The notes under the pieces were generated by a model. That model worked only from the letters and a program-made list of their open reading frames with translations, had not been told where the DNA came from and did no database searches. A DNA stretch of 64,000 nucleotides, taken from Hydnum rufescens UP504 (lineage: Eukaryota; Basidiomycota; Agaricomycetes; Cantharellales; Hydnaceae). The stretch lies in contig MU129005.1 in the NCBI GenBank assembly GCA_014904985.1, forward strand, positions 113,798 to 177,797, read 5' to 3'. Positions within the stretch are counted from its first letter, which is position 1. Every line of letters begins with the position of its first letter. The position numbers were made by a program, and so were the translations under genes. Below, piece after piece: positions 11,341-21,091 of this stretch.

Positions 11341-11875
11341 ATCAAATTGACATTTGCTTCCGCCTAAGGACTTACCCGTTAGAGTATCATTCTTCATCGA
11401 CCCTATCATATGGCGCCTACTTCCTCAAATGCTCTTGTCTCCTCTCTCCCTCCATTCACTACGGGGGTTATTGTCATCCTTGCCATTATTGGCATTTCTC
11501 TTATTATTATTGCCCTCATTCTATCAGGCCTCGGCCAGCAGGCTATGGGCTGGGTAGTCAACCAGTGGGAGCATTGGCGCCCTTCTCAGCACCTGTCGTT
11601 CCCTCGCTCCCCACATGAGTCCATGGAGTTGCCAATCCAGACTCCCCCTCCTCCTCCTCTACCCCCAGTCCCTGAATCCACATCACCTGTCCCAATCCAT
11701 ACTCCATCCACATTCATTACAGTCATTTGACACTTTGGACACCTTTGGAGTACCCAGGCGTACACTGCCTTGGAAGTACATACAGCTAAGGGGGATACAT
11801 ATGGAAGTTGGGCATAGCCATGTGGAGGTGTGCACAGGATTCGTAACACGGCTGCATCAGCTTAGTGAGGCTTAG
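11333..11875 (+). repeat. Repeat R2, copy 1
   Basis: Direct repeat of 63474-63990, about 52 kb away in the same orientation. Both share TCAAATTGA..TTTGCTTC..AAGGACTTACC and then the coding segment starting ATGGCGCCTACTTCCTCAAA. Copy 1 follows directly on the Harbinger remnant. Confidence 0.8.
11410..11730 (+). CDS. Small single-pass membrane protein, intact in R2 copy 1
   Basis: A 106-residue frame: polar N-terminus of about 20 residues, one strong hydrophobic helix (TGVIVILAIIGISLIIIALI, residues 19-38), a short basic or aromatic stretch, then a Pro-rich tail (PPPPPLPPVPEST). No known family is recognised. The second copy at 63550 has several one-base indels that break the frame, so this copy is the better preserved. 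It could be an accessory gene of a mobile element or a host gene picked up by a repeat. Topology is inferred from hydrophobicity only. Confidence 0.4.
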   Translation: MAPTSSNALVSSLPPFTTGVIVILAIIGISLIIIALILSGLGQQAMGWVVNQWEHWRPSQHLSFPRSPHESMELPIQTPPPPPLPPVPESTSPVPIHTPSTFITVI

Positions 11876-12156
11876 TGATGGTGGCTGTGGAGGCTGACTG
11901 ATGGGCTGCGGAGCTGGCATTCTAGGAGGATCCAGAAGGTTATGGAAGACGGCGGAAGGCTCTGGAAGGTTGGAGGCTGTGTGCAGGAAATAGTATTTAT
12001 AGCCCTTCGCAGTTGGGGGATCACCAGTTTTGATCTCTCAGGATTCCCACTGTGATAGGTGTGAGACTTGTGTGTCCCTTGTTGTGTGGTGTATACTCAG
12101 GATTCCCACTGCGATAGGTGTGTCGTGTGGTTAATTAATCTCTTTCCTCTTTCTGT
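11876..12156. repeat. Short duplicated words before the copia remnant
   Basis: About 280 bp without a gene. The phrase CAGGATTCCCACTG(T/C)GATAGGTGTG occurs twice, near 12040-12060 and 12100-12120. A run of GGAAGGTT-like words precedes it. No LTR or primer-binding site is evident. Confidence 0.4.
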
Positions 12157-15100
12157 TTGTGGCTTCGATGGCAGTGTCGCCCTGACAAAGGCCCTCCAAA
12201 GTGGGACAAGAAAAAGGACAAAAAGGCAAAAGTTGTGAACAAGACCAGTACTTTGAATACTGGATCCAACTCTTCAAAACCAATTGAGCTCTTCATGGCA
12301 ACCATCAGCGATGAAAGTGACTCCACCACTGATGAGCATATTGAATTATGTGTCACCAATAAGCTCACATCCCCAAAGTGCCTCCAAACCTGGATTGTGG
12401 ATTGTGGAGCTTCCACCCACATGTCCTCACAGCATGACTGGTTCACCACCTACCAAGAGATCCACCCTCCACAATGTGTCTGGCTTGGTGATCATCAGTA
12501 TATTGAAGCAGTGGGTGAGGGTTGCATAATGGTCAATATGCATGTCAGGACAAAGGACCCCATACCTGTGGCTGTCTGCTCAGTCCTATATGTCCCTGAC
12601 CTCAATGGCAACTTACTCTCCATGCGACAGCTTGGCCACTCTGGTCACTCAATACAATTTACTGGGAGCAAGTGTACAATCTGAAACTCAAAAAACAAGG
12701 TTGTTGGTCATACCTCAATTGATGGCAATCTCTATACACTGCAAGTCTCTGTTCACACACAAGAGTCAGCCCATATTAGTACTGTTAATCCCTCCAATGA
12801 GTTTGGACTTGCAATTGGAATGACCTCACCTCACACATCTATGGAAACTTGGCACTGATGGCTCAGCCACATGCACTATGACTCTGTCCATCATATGGTC
12901 AATAAAAACCTTGTCAAAGGCATGGAAATCCAATCCAGAATGAAGGAACCATCATCAGTGTGCAAGCCCTGTGTCGAAGGAAAGCATGCATGCACCCCCA
13001 TTCCTAAAGAGACCTCAACACATGCTGACATGTTACTTGGCCATGTATTTTCCAATGTCTGGGGTCTGGCACCTGTTGCTACACCTTCAAATCAGCACTA
13101 CTACAGTCTATTTATCAACAATAAATCATGCCAGATTAGTGTTGCGCTCTTAAAGAAAAAGAGTGACACCTTCACCAAGTATAAATCCTTTGTTTCTCAC
13201 ACTGAGACAGAGACTGGCATAAAGGTTAAGGCCCTGTGGACCGATGGTGGAGGGGAATATGGGTTGAATGAGTTCTCAGCCTATCTCAAAGAGAAAGGGC
13301 AGAGGCATGAGATTACCAATCCCAACACTCCCCCTGAAAATGGTGTATCTGAACATGTGAATGGATACTTAATGGGCCATGCCCAGTCCATGCTCCATGA
13401 TGCTGGACTTCTGAAAGTCCTCTGAGGTCATGCTGTCCAACATGCAGTCTACATTCACAATATTACCCTGTCTAAAGCCTTACCTGGGAATATCACCCCC
13501 CATGAGGCATACTTTGGTCAAAAACCTGACATCTCGCTCCTTTGAGTCTTCGGCTGTAAAGCCTATGTTCAAGTCCCTGCCAAATACTGCAATAAATTAA
13601 ATGCTTGTAGCATTGAGTGCATCTATCTTGGCTATTCGGAAAATAAAAAAGCCTACCAAGTATATGACCATAAATCCAAGTGCTTTTATGAGTCTCGCAA
13701 TCCAATATTTGACAAAGGAACAGGGACAACAGAACAAATCGAGCTTGAAGTCAGTTCAATGGTCGAAAGGGGGGAGGCTGATGGGCAAGGAGAAGTTGGA
13801 ATGTGAAAGAACTCACAATCTCAACTACCAAGCGAAATGCCCAGTGTTCAACCACTGCCTGACAACTTGACAATCTTATGCTGTTCAGCTTGAACAATTG
13901 TTAAACCCATGTGCAATGATGAAAATCCCAAACTTTCACTTACCTCCTACACCTGATCCAAACCTTTTCTGGTACCAGAAAACCCAACTACAGATTCAGT
14001 GGGCAACAATCATGCAAAACTCACTATGGCACATGAGCCCTCTAGCTATAAACAGGCAATGGCCTTGCCAGAAGCCCCGCAGTGGCTCGAAGCTTGTGTA
14101 TATGAAATAAACATGCTTACAAAGATGAACACGTTCAAGTGGGTAGAAATACCACCACCAGAACAGCAAGTGGTGGGAAGTTGCTGGGTCTTCAAGGTCA
14201 AATGGACTTCAAGTGGTGAAATCAAAAAATTCCATGCTCAGGTAGTTGCAAAAGGATATACAGAAGTTTCTGGGGTCAACTTCTTTGAGACATATGCCCC
14301 AACCATCCGAAAGCAATCATTTCTTGTTATCTTGGCTCTAGCTGTGAAACTCGATCTAGAGCTTGTCCACTTTGATGTAAAATCAGCTTTCCTAAATCTG
14401 GTCCTCAAGCAGCTTATTTACATGGAACCACCACCCGGTTTCCATCCACCTAAGCCTGGACTCATATGGCAACTCCTTCAGAGTCTTTATGGCCTTAAGC
14501 AGGCAGCATGCGAGTGGTACCTGGAAATGAGAAGTGAGTTCTCTAAAATTGGTTGGACTTGAACAGATGTGGACTATACTGTCTTTGTCCAACAAGACAA
14601 AAATGGGATGAGTATCCTTGGTGCCCATGTTGACAACATCTTACTAGCCACACCAAAACTCTCTCTCACTCACTGGAAGACCAATCTCCTTGGTACCTTC
14701 GATATGCACTATATGGGAGAAATTGAGTGGTTTACTGGAATTCAAGTTGTATGTGACTGCACCTGATGAGCCATCACCATTTCCCAAGATCTTTATACTC
14801 GTGATATCCTCGAGTACTTTGGGATGGATAAAGCCCATCCTATGGCCACTCTGATGATAGCTAAGCTTAAACTGGAAAAGTTGAGCTCACCTGCTGTCAA
14901 CACTCAATTCTACCAGTCTATGCTGGGGTCTGTAATGTATGCCATGACAGGAACCTGGCCAGACCTCGCCTTTGCCATTGGCTATCTTAGCTGACATGCT
15001 GCAACACCCAGAAACGAGCATTTGGCCACCCTAAAACAGGTGTACCAGTACCTCCTCAAAACTAAAGATGTGAGTCTCACCTTTGATGGAATGAAACCTG

Positions 15101-15582
15101 GTGTCCTTGAAGGGTTTACAGACTCAGATTGGGTGGGTGACCTGACAGACCAAAGATTGATTATGGGGATCTTGTGGACCCTCTGTGGTGCACCCATTGG
15201 CTGGAGTTCTTGAAAACAGTTGACAGTTGTATTGTCCAGCATGGAAGCAGAATATATCGCAATGACCCAAGGGACTCATGATGCCCTGTGGTTCTGCCAC
15301 CTGCTCAGTGACCTTGATTACCCTATGTCCCAGCTGACAGTTATCCAAGTAGACAATCAGTCAGCAATAGCTCTTGCCCAAAATGAGAAATTCTTGGAAT
15401 GTACTAAGCACCTTGAGGTCAGACACCATTTTGTGCACAAGAAAATTGAGGACAGCTCCATTTCTCTTGAGTACATTCCAACTGACAGACAGCTTGCCGA
15501 CATTCTCACAAAGCCCTTACCGAAGCACCAATTCCAGGTCCTGGCTGAAATGATTGGCCTCAGCGGTATCTGTTCCCCTTGA
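12157..15582 (+). pseudogene. Ty1/copia polyprotein (5'-truncated), stopped by 12 TGA codons
   Basis: A single 1142-codon frame runs without any frameshift from a basic zinc-knuckle-like remnant to the RNase H end. It contains the protease WIVDCGASTHMS, the GAG-pre-integrase WHxWLSHMHYDSV, the integrase core (ALWTDGGGEYG and PENGVSEHVNG), the reverse transcriptase (VKWTSSGEIKKFHAQVVAKG, FDVKSAFLN, LYGLKQA) and RNase H (TDSDWVGD, SSMEAEY, KHLEVRHHFV). In-frame stops lie at 12682, 12856, 13423, 13543, 13804, 13891, 13954, 14560, 14764, 14767, 14992 and 15211, and all are TGA. The reverse transcriptase box reads HVDN instead of YVDD and the first integrase Asp is Asn, so the enzyme is dead. The 5' LTR and most of gag are absent. 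Confidence 0.92.
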
Positions 15583-15590
15583 GTGGGTGT

Positions 15591-15880
15591 GTTGGAAATA
15601 AAGAGTCACATGTATAGCTTAGTCATTTCCCCTTTTGGGTAGCCTCCTCTTTTTGGCAACCACTATATAGTTGTGGTATTCCCCAATGGCTTTCCTCAGT
15701 CCTCTTATATGAGACTGAGGTAAGCCGACCCCCATTAGTACTCTACCTGTGGTCTAATACTTATCCTGTATATAGCCTATTCTCTTAGGTATTATATACT
15801 TGACTCAGTCCTCTTATACAAGACTGAGCCTATTCTCTTAGTCTTCTGATACAATTCTCACCTGTTGCAGCCCATATCTG
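15591..15880 (+). repeat. Putative 3' LTR of the copia element
   Basis: The sequence after the stop codon is a purine-rich GAGTGGGTG and then TGTTGGAAATAA, a typical copia LTR start. Inside are two copies of CTCAGTCCTCTTATA..AGACTGAG (near 15694 and 15803), each able to fold, and TATATAG elements. The right end is not defined because no 5' LTR is available for comparison. Confidence 0.55.
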
Positions 15881-17228
15881 GTACTTAGGTGCAGGCAGTA
15901 TATATATAGGGCTCTGTGCAAAGAGAACTCGAAAAATCATGAAATTGTTGCTTCTTTACAGTACATTACTCTTGAAAATGATGAGAATTTAATGGTCTTG
16001 AAGTGCTTTAGTAAGTCAACAAGCCATTGCACTGGGAAAATATTGTCTTTGAGCTGTGGACTACCCTTCTAGCAAGTCATAAATGAAATACCAGTCATAC
16101 TGGAGGTGAATTGGGGTTGTAAATGTCTGAAGGATCATGTGATTGGCTTGCCACCAGAACAACCTCATGCCTAATTACCACCACCTGCAGTCCCATCCCA
16201 GAGATAATCAATCCCCCATCACTTCCCTCACCAATGGCCTCAATTGGGGCCAAGACCTCAATGGCTAGGAGCCCATATGTGCTTAATGGAATTTTATATT
16301 GAGTCTGGACAAGTACAATACATGATAGACCAGATAGTGATATATCCAGGTCTACCACCCCTCTGACTCATGTCTCCAAGCTCAGAAATACTCTAGATAA
16401 AGGTATAGCAAGGGTTCTATCAGTGTCAAGTGGTGGAAAGGAATGGCAGCAACTACCTGATATCATGAACTTGCCATTGCCAAAATGACCACTTGACACG
16501 GATCCCTTCCAAAACACTCAATTCTCCATATATTCCTCCCTAATTTTTAGACCCTGTGTAGAGTATCATTTACTATGTTTCTGCCAAGTTTGAGCACAAT
16601 CTGAGCTCTCTAGCTTGTGCAAGAGCTTTTTTTCTGACTTTGCAGCAAGTACCCAATAATGAATAGTATGTGTAGTAGTGTAGTAAAATAAGCAAAACTG
16701 TTAGAGGATGAGGGCAATTACTGAACAGGGTCCATTTTGGCTGTTTATTGCAAGCCATGCTTGTGACCTCAACCACATAAGCAAGTGCACTGTGGCTAAC
16801 TCATGATCACATGACAACTCCTCCTCCTTGCCCCTTAATTGTGCATTGTATCACCCATTGCCCCATTATCATTTATTGTGCCACACCATTTATTGAACCA
16901 TCCTTTAAATAATTCCCTTTAACCTTTTAGTATATAAGTAGCTATATTTTGTACTCTCACTCCATAGGAGATCAAGAATATATTGACTTCAGTTGATCTC
17001 ACTCTCATGAAAACTCTCTTCATTTTGCAACTCTGTCTCAAAGTTCCCTCATATTGAGTCTATTCCTTTGCCTTCACACTTACATAATCTTTGTTTGTGA
17101 GCTCTCAGTCAGCTGTCTTAAGGACTTTTCATTTGTACTCAACCTGATTACTTAATCACCTCCTTGTACTATGAATGACCCTTAACAGTATTCTCAATCT
17201 AAACAACTGATTCCCTCTGAAACTCAAT
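15881..17228. other. Gene-free stretch with a possible LTR or leader near its end
   Basis: No coding region is supported. From about 16920 the sequence has a TATATAAGTAG box and a pyrimidine-rich leader with repeated CTCACTC words leading into the frame at 17229. This resembles an LTR/leader before gag, but no second LTR copy is seen. Confidence 0.35.
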
Positions 17229-17960
17229 ATGCCTTCCACTCAACAAAACCCACAGCTGGTCTCTGATGACTATTGTGATGACACAGCCACCACCAAGGAT
17301 GAATCCCACCCATCCTCCCCAGTCATCCTTGACACCCTGATGACCCCACAGACAGTGCATCCTGCAATGCAAACCCTGCCCAGCACCATGCAGGGTCCCC
17401 CAATGGGAAATCCTCCCACTGCCACTCCACCACAGAATGATAGCACAATGCTCTTGAGCATTCATTGCATAATGCAACAAATGCAGGTGGACATGGCAAA
17501 CTCCAACACTTGCATTGCAGAACTCAAGCAATGGAATCAAGAACTGCAAGACAAGACCACCATGATCCACAATTTGCAATTGCTGACCTGCAAGGCAAAT
17601 GTATGACTGCAACAAGCAGCCCAGCCTGACAACAAAATTGAAAACCAATGGGACTCCCTGACACAAGCCATGGACAGGTACTATCCAGCAGGACCCAACT
17701 GAGTGGACCCTTCATCAGTGCACCTGACCCTCCTGCCTTCTCACCCCCAAGTGGTGGGCCACAGACCATTCATAAACACTGCAGATGGCTCCTGGAAAGA
17801 AGCCCCCATAATCCAACTAGGCTCCTTCTCCATTAGGCTGGACCAGCTGCAACAGAGCAGAATTAGAAATGGCATGTGCAGGATCCAGTGGAGCTCAAAG
17901 GTGAGCCATATGCTTGGAAATACATTGAGACCAACACTGGGGTGCTTACAATAGCAATGA
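17229..17960 (+). pseudogene. Gag-like remnant
   Basis: The frame 17229-17606 (125 codons) has a Pro/Thr/Met-rich first half (repeated TPQ, MQG, PPM words) and a helical, coiled-coil-like second half (IMQQMQVDMANSNTCIAELK, then LKQWNQELQDK). It stops at TGA. Similar text continues in the same frame (NKIENQWDSLTQAMDRYY) and then in another frame to about 17960. The disordered segment plus coiled coil following a leader-like region fits a Ty3/gypsy gag, but no zinc knuckle, protease or polymerase follows. Confidence 0.4.
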
Positions 17961-18374
17961 GGACTCATACCTGAATGATTGACAGGGACACCAGTCCCAA
18001 CATTAGGGCTGTCATCCCACCAGACTGGGGGGCATTGTTAGTGGTGTATAAGTCCAGCAGGCATCCAGCCTTAGTATCATTGCTGCATATGTACATGCAA
18101 TGTATCTCCCTTCTCTCCTTTACTTTTTTCTCCTTTCCTCCTTCTCAAGCCAACCTGGTGGAAAGCTTCTCCACTGGAGTTTGGTGCTGCCCTGGTTGTA
18201 GTTAGCTTTGTCCTTGTTTATGTAATTGACTTGGATAGCTAGCCATGGGAATACCCAGGAATGGATCCTTTTTTGACTCTTCATTCAGGCTGCTGCCCAC
18301 AGTGTACTGTTTCAGTACACTCCAGACTCAGCACTGCATGATATTACTGTTAACACACTTCTGCTAACTACCTC

Positions 18375-18677
18375 ATGGCTAACCCCAAGAAAGTAGAGCT
18401 ACAACTGAGTCCAACTCTCCCATCTCCTTCCACTATGGCTCATGAGATGGCTCAACCCCAAATCAAGAGTTCTAATGGACTAAAGCCTAGTCTGGAACCC
18501 CAACTGGGATTACTTCATCATACTAAGCTTAATCTGGATACTACTGAATTAACAAATACCAAGGTCCTTCCTGCTCTCATAAAACCTTTCATGATGTATG
18601 AGAAGATGACCCAATATGGATCAGTGGTGTTATCTGCTGTAAATGGTGTTGAACATTACTTCTGCAATTGCTTATGA
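18375..18677 (+). CDS. Hypothetical 100-codon frame
   Basis: An open frame rich in Pro, Ser, Leu and Thr with no recognised domain. It lies just upstream of the KDZ fragment and could be its decayed N-terminal region; there is no direct support for that. Confidence 0.2.
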   Translation: MANPKKVELQLSPTLPSPSTMAHEMAQPQIKSSNGLKPSLEPQLGLLHHTKLNLDTTELTNTKVLPALIKPFMMYEKMTQYGSVVLSAVNGVEHYFCNCL

Positions 18678-18759
18678 AAACAATCTCTAACTATAACTTG
18701 TGTCTATCTTGATCATTAGTTCAATCCCATCACTACCTTATATTTGTTAATGAAGTTTG

Positions 18760-19452
18760 TCTAGGGCTTGAAGACATCACACTTGAGGTTTGTGCATGCA
18801 AACCTGCAGCAGTACAACTTGTCAATCATGGTGTTTTCCCCTGTGCACCAGTACATCCCACACTTGCTGTTGATATTGGCATGCTAGAGTTGGTGGCAGG
18901 GTTGTTTGTCCACTTAGCTCCAAACAAGCAGGCATGGATGGAAAACCTTTATTCATTTTTGAAAAAGAGGCACTACTGGTTGCACACCTCAGTACATGTA
19001 ATATCATGTGATATTCTGACTTAAATCCCATGTCTATTATATCTATCAATTGGCATTATTAGGATTCTCTGCATTGACATTTTGGAAATGCATTGGCACA
19101 ATATCAGGTCCTGGTTCATTTAGTTGATGCCAAGGTCTCACACTCAGTTGAAGCTGCCCAGACTGCCCTTCTTGCTCCTTCAGAACTCCCACCAGATGAT
19201 ACAATTCCTTCCATTTTGGACCAACTGCCACCACTTGATAGTAAAACCCCCATTTTTGAGGACAATTTCCTGAATGCTCAAGGTTCTAGTGGCCACATCC
19301 CAGAAGAGAAGGCTGGAGAGCCTTACAAGCACCCAAGCATGTATCTACATTCAAGATGTGCCACATATTTTGGCAGTCCTGGTCAGATGCCATCTTTTGA
19401 TGGTGGAACATTAGTGTACCACCTAATGCACCCTCAAAATAGTACCTCTTAG
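18760..19452 (+). pseudogene. KDZ transposase N-terminal fragment (cysteine-cluster region)
   Basis: The first part reads LEVCACKPAAVQLVNHGVFP then PTLAVDIGMLELVAGLFVHL. It aligns residue for residue with the complete KDZ copy at 51-53.7 kb (GIQLVCQGFFPCSPLAPTLA, SLDMLEFVSDLFVNMAPNER). After a decayed stretch a second frame (19093-19452) gives AQYQVLVHLVDAKVSHSVEA and PSMYLHSRCATYFG, matching the next segment of that protein. The fragment ends just before the catalytic DDE domain. Upstream, GTTTGTCTAG is a plausible intron end. Confidence 0.75.
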
Positions 19453-19490
19453 GTGGTTTGAGTTTGCATCTGCAAACCACCTAAGAGGTG
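19443..19490. repeat. Hairpin closing the KDZ fragment
   Basis: TACCTCTTAGGTGGTTTG and CAAACCACCTAAGAGGTG form an 18-bp inverted repeat with a 12-nt loop. It overlaps the last codons of the KDZ fragment and begins the TGTCTA-rich repeat region. Confidence 0.7.
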
Positions 19491-20280
19491 TTCTGAGTAT
19501 AGGCATGTCTAAGACATGCCTGAGGGGTATTTTTGGGGAATTTTTTTTCTAAGTTCCCTATATAGACATGTCTAAAATAGCCCACCACAGGTGCTGCCTG
19601 GGAGGGTTTGTTCACTGGCTGGAGAGTGTTACAGGTCTAATTTAGGCATGTCTAATAAGATATTTTCTGGAGCCTTAGAGGTGTCTATCATCCTTACTGT
19701 GTGTCTACTGGTGTCTAAATCAACATTTTGAGCCCAAGACTCTGGTGGCAGTACTAATAGGTGTCTAATGTTGTCTATATCCAATAATAATCCAATAATA
19801 ATGGTGCTATTGTGGATGCATGTCTACTAGTGTCTAAATTAGAACAAAGGCATCTGCTCAGGGGGAGATCATTGGATGGTGTCTAATGGTGTCTAATTCA
19901 ACACTTGTGGTACTCTTGTGGATGTGTGCACAGTAATGTCTAAATCAAACTTTTTGACATAAGGGCCCCTGCTCAGGTGACATCATTAGGTGGTGTCTAA
20001 TGGTGTCTAAATCAAACATTTTGACATAAAGGCACTTGCTCAGGTTGCAATGTCTAATGGTGTCTAGATCAATAATTGTGGGACCATTGCAGATGTGTGT
20101 CTACTAGTGTCCAAATCAAAACAAAGGCAACTGCTTGGACAACATCATTAGGTGTCTCATGGAGTCTAATGCTGTCTAAATCAATAGTTGCTCCTGTGCA
20201 TGTCTGTCTACTAGAGATGTCTAGAGATGTCTAGAGATGTCTCAGCATGTCTAGACATGTCTAGACACATCTAGTCATGT
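19491..20280. repeat. TGTCTA-rich degenerate repeat region
   Basis: The word TGTCTA(A) recurs more than 30 times, often as GGTGTCTAATGGTGTCTAAA with a spacer like CAACATTTTGA. Near 20210-20280 it condenses to back-to-back ATGTCTAGAG and ATGTCTAGACATGTCTAGAC. GGCATGTCTAAGACATGCC near 19501 is a perfect palindrome. No coding capacity is seen. Arrays of one short word next to element ends often act as transposase-binding subterminal repeats. Confidence 0.65.
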
Positions 20281-20549
20281 CTACCATGCAATATTGATTG
20301 AGTTATTCAAGAAATATTCTAGATCTATTCAATTTGGGGGTTAGAGGTATGGTATGTAGTGAAATTTCACTACATACCATACCTCTAACCCCCAAATTGA
20401 ATAGATCTAGAATATTTCTTGAATAACTCAATCAATATTCCATGGAATGTTCTGAAATTTGAATCATACACTGTTACATACTACTACTACAGATGGCAAC
20501 AGCTTTCATACAGATTGGATCACTGAGTGAAGCAGGGGGAGGGGGGGAT
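20281..20549. repeat. Fold-back repeat fragment, left piece
   Basis: A near-perfect palindrome of about 150 bp (arms about 77 bp, centre GAAATTTC near 20363) is homologous to the centre of the fold-back element at 47.7-50.8 kb (its 49084-49235). It is followed by CATACTACTACTACAGATGG and ACTGAGTGAAGCAGGGGGAG, also found at 49264-49330. The match then breaks at the LTR insertion and resumes at 25944. Confidence 0.8.
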
Positions 20550-21091
20550 TGTAACAAAGTGCCTCCCAGTTCAGGAGGGCACCTGTTGTCATACTTGGAC
20601 AAAGTGGAGTTGACAGGGGAGGGAGCAGGATAGGGGAGAATAGGAGAAGAGGTAATCACACCACCCTTAGCACTAGCTTCAGGTGGGGGAGCCAGACACA
20701 GAGCTAGGCACTGGCTTTGCTCTGAGTCTGGGGGAAAAGGTTGCGAGGGAAAGACAGTCATGATGAAAGGATATAAAGTAGTGACTGGCCAAGTGGCACA
20801 GTCACTAACTAAGGAGAGAGTGGGGGGTCAGTGAGAGGAATGGGCTATCCCACTCACTGCTTTCCCAGCTAGGGTCCAAAGGCACAGTTCCAAAGCCAGG
20901 GAAAGGGCTAGTATTGATGGCTACTAGGGGCCAACTGGATATCCAGATAGAAGCAGAGGCAGAGGCAGAGTATCACGGTTTCTCACTAGGTGACGAAGAT
21001 CCAGGCAAAGGTTAACTTGATTCATCCCGGCAACTGCCGTATATACATGACTTTTGAGTCCTAACTTAATTATGTAATACACTATATTACA
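20550..21091 (-). repeat. E1 LTR (3' LTR in element orientation)
   Basis: 542 bp, TGTAACAAAGTG..CACTATATTACA. It shares with the other LTR the words GGCACTGGCTT, CTGGCCAAG, GATTCATCCC(G/A)GCAACTGCCG and the terminal 60 bp TATATACATGACTTTTGAGTC..TTACA. Confidence 0.8.
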
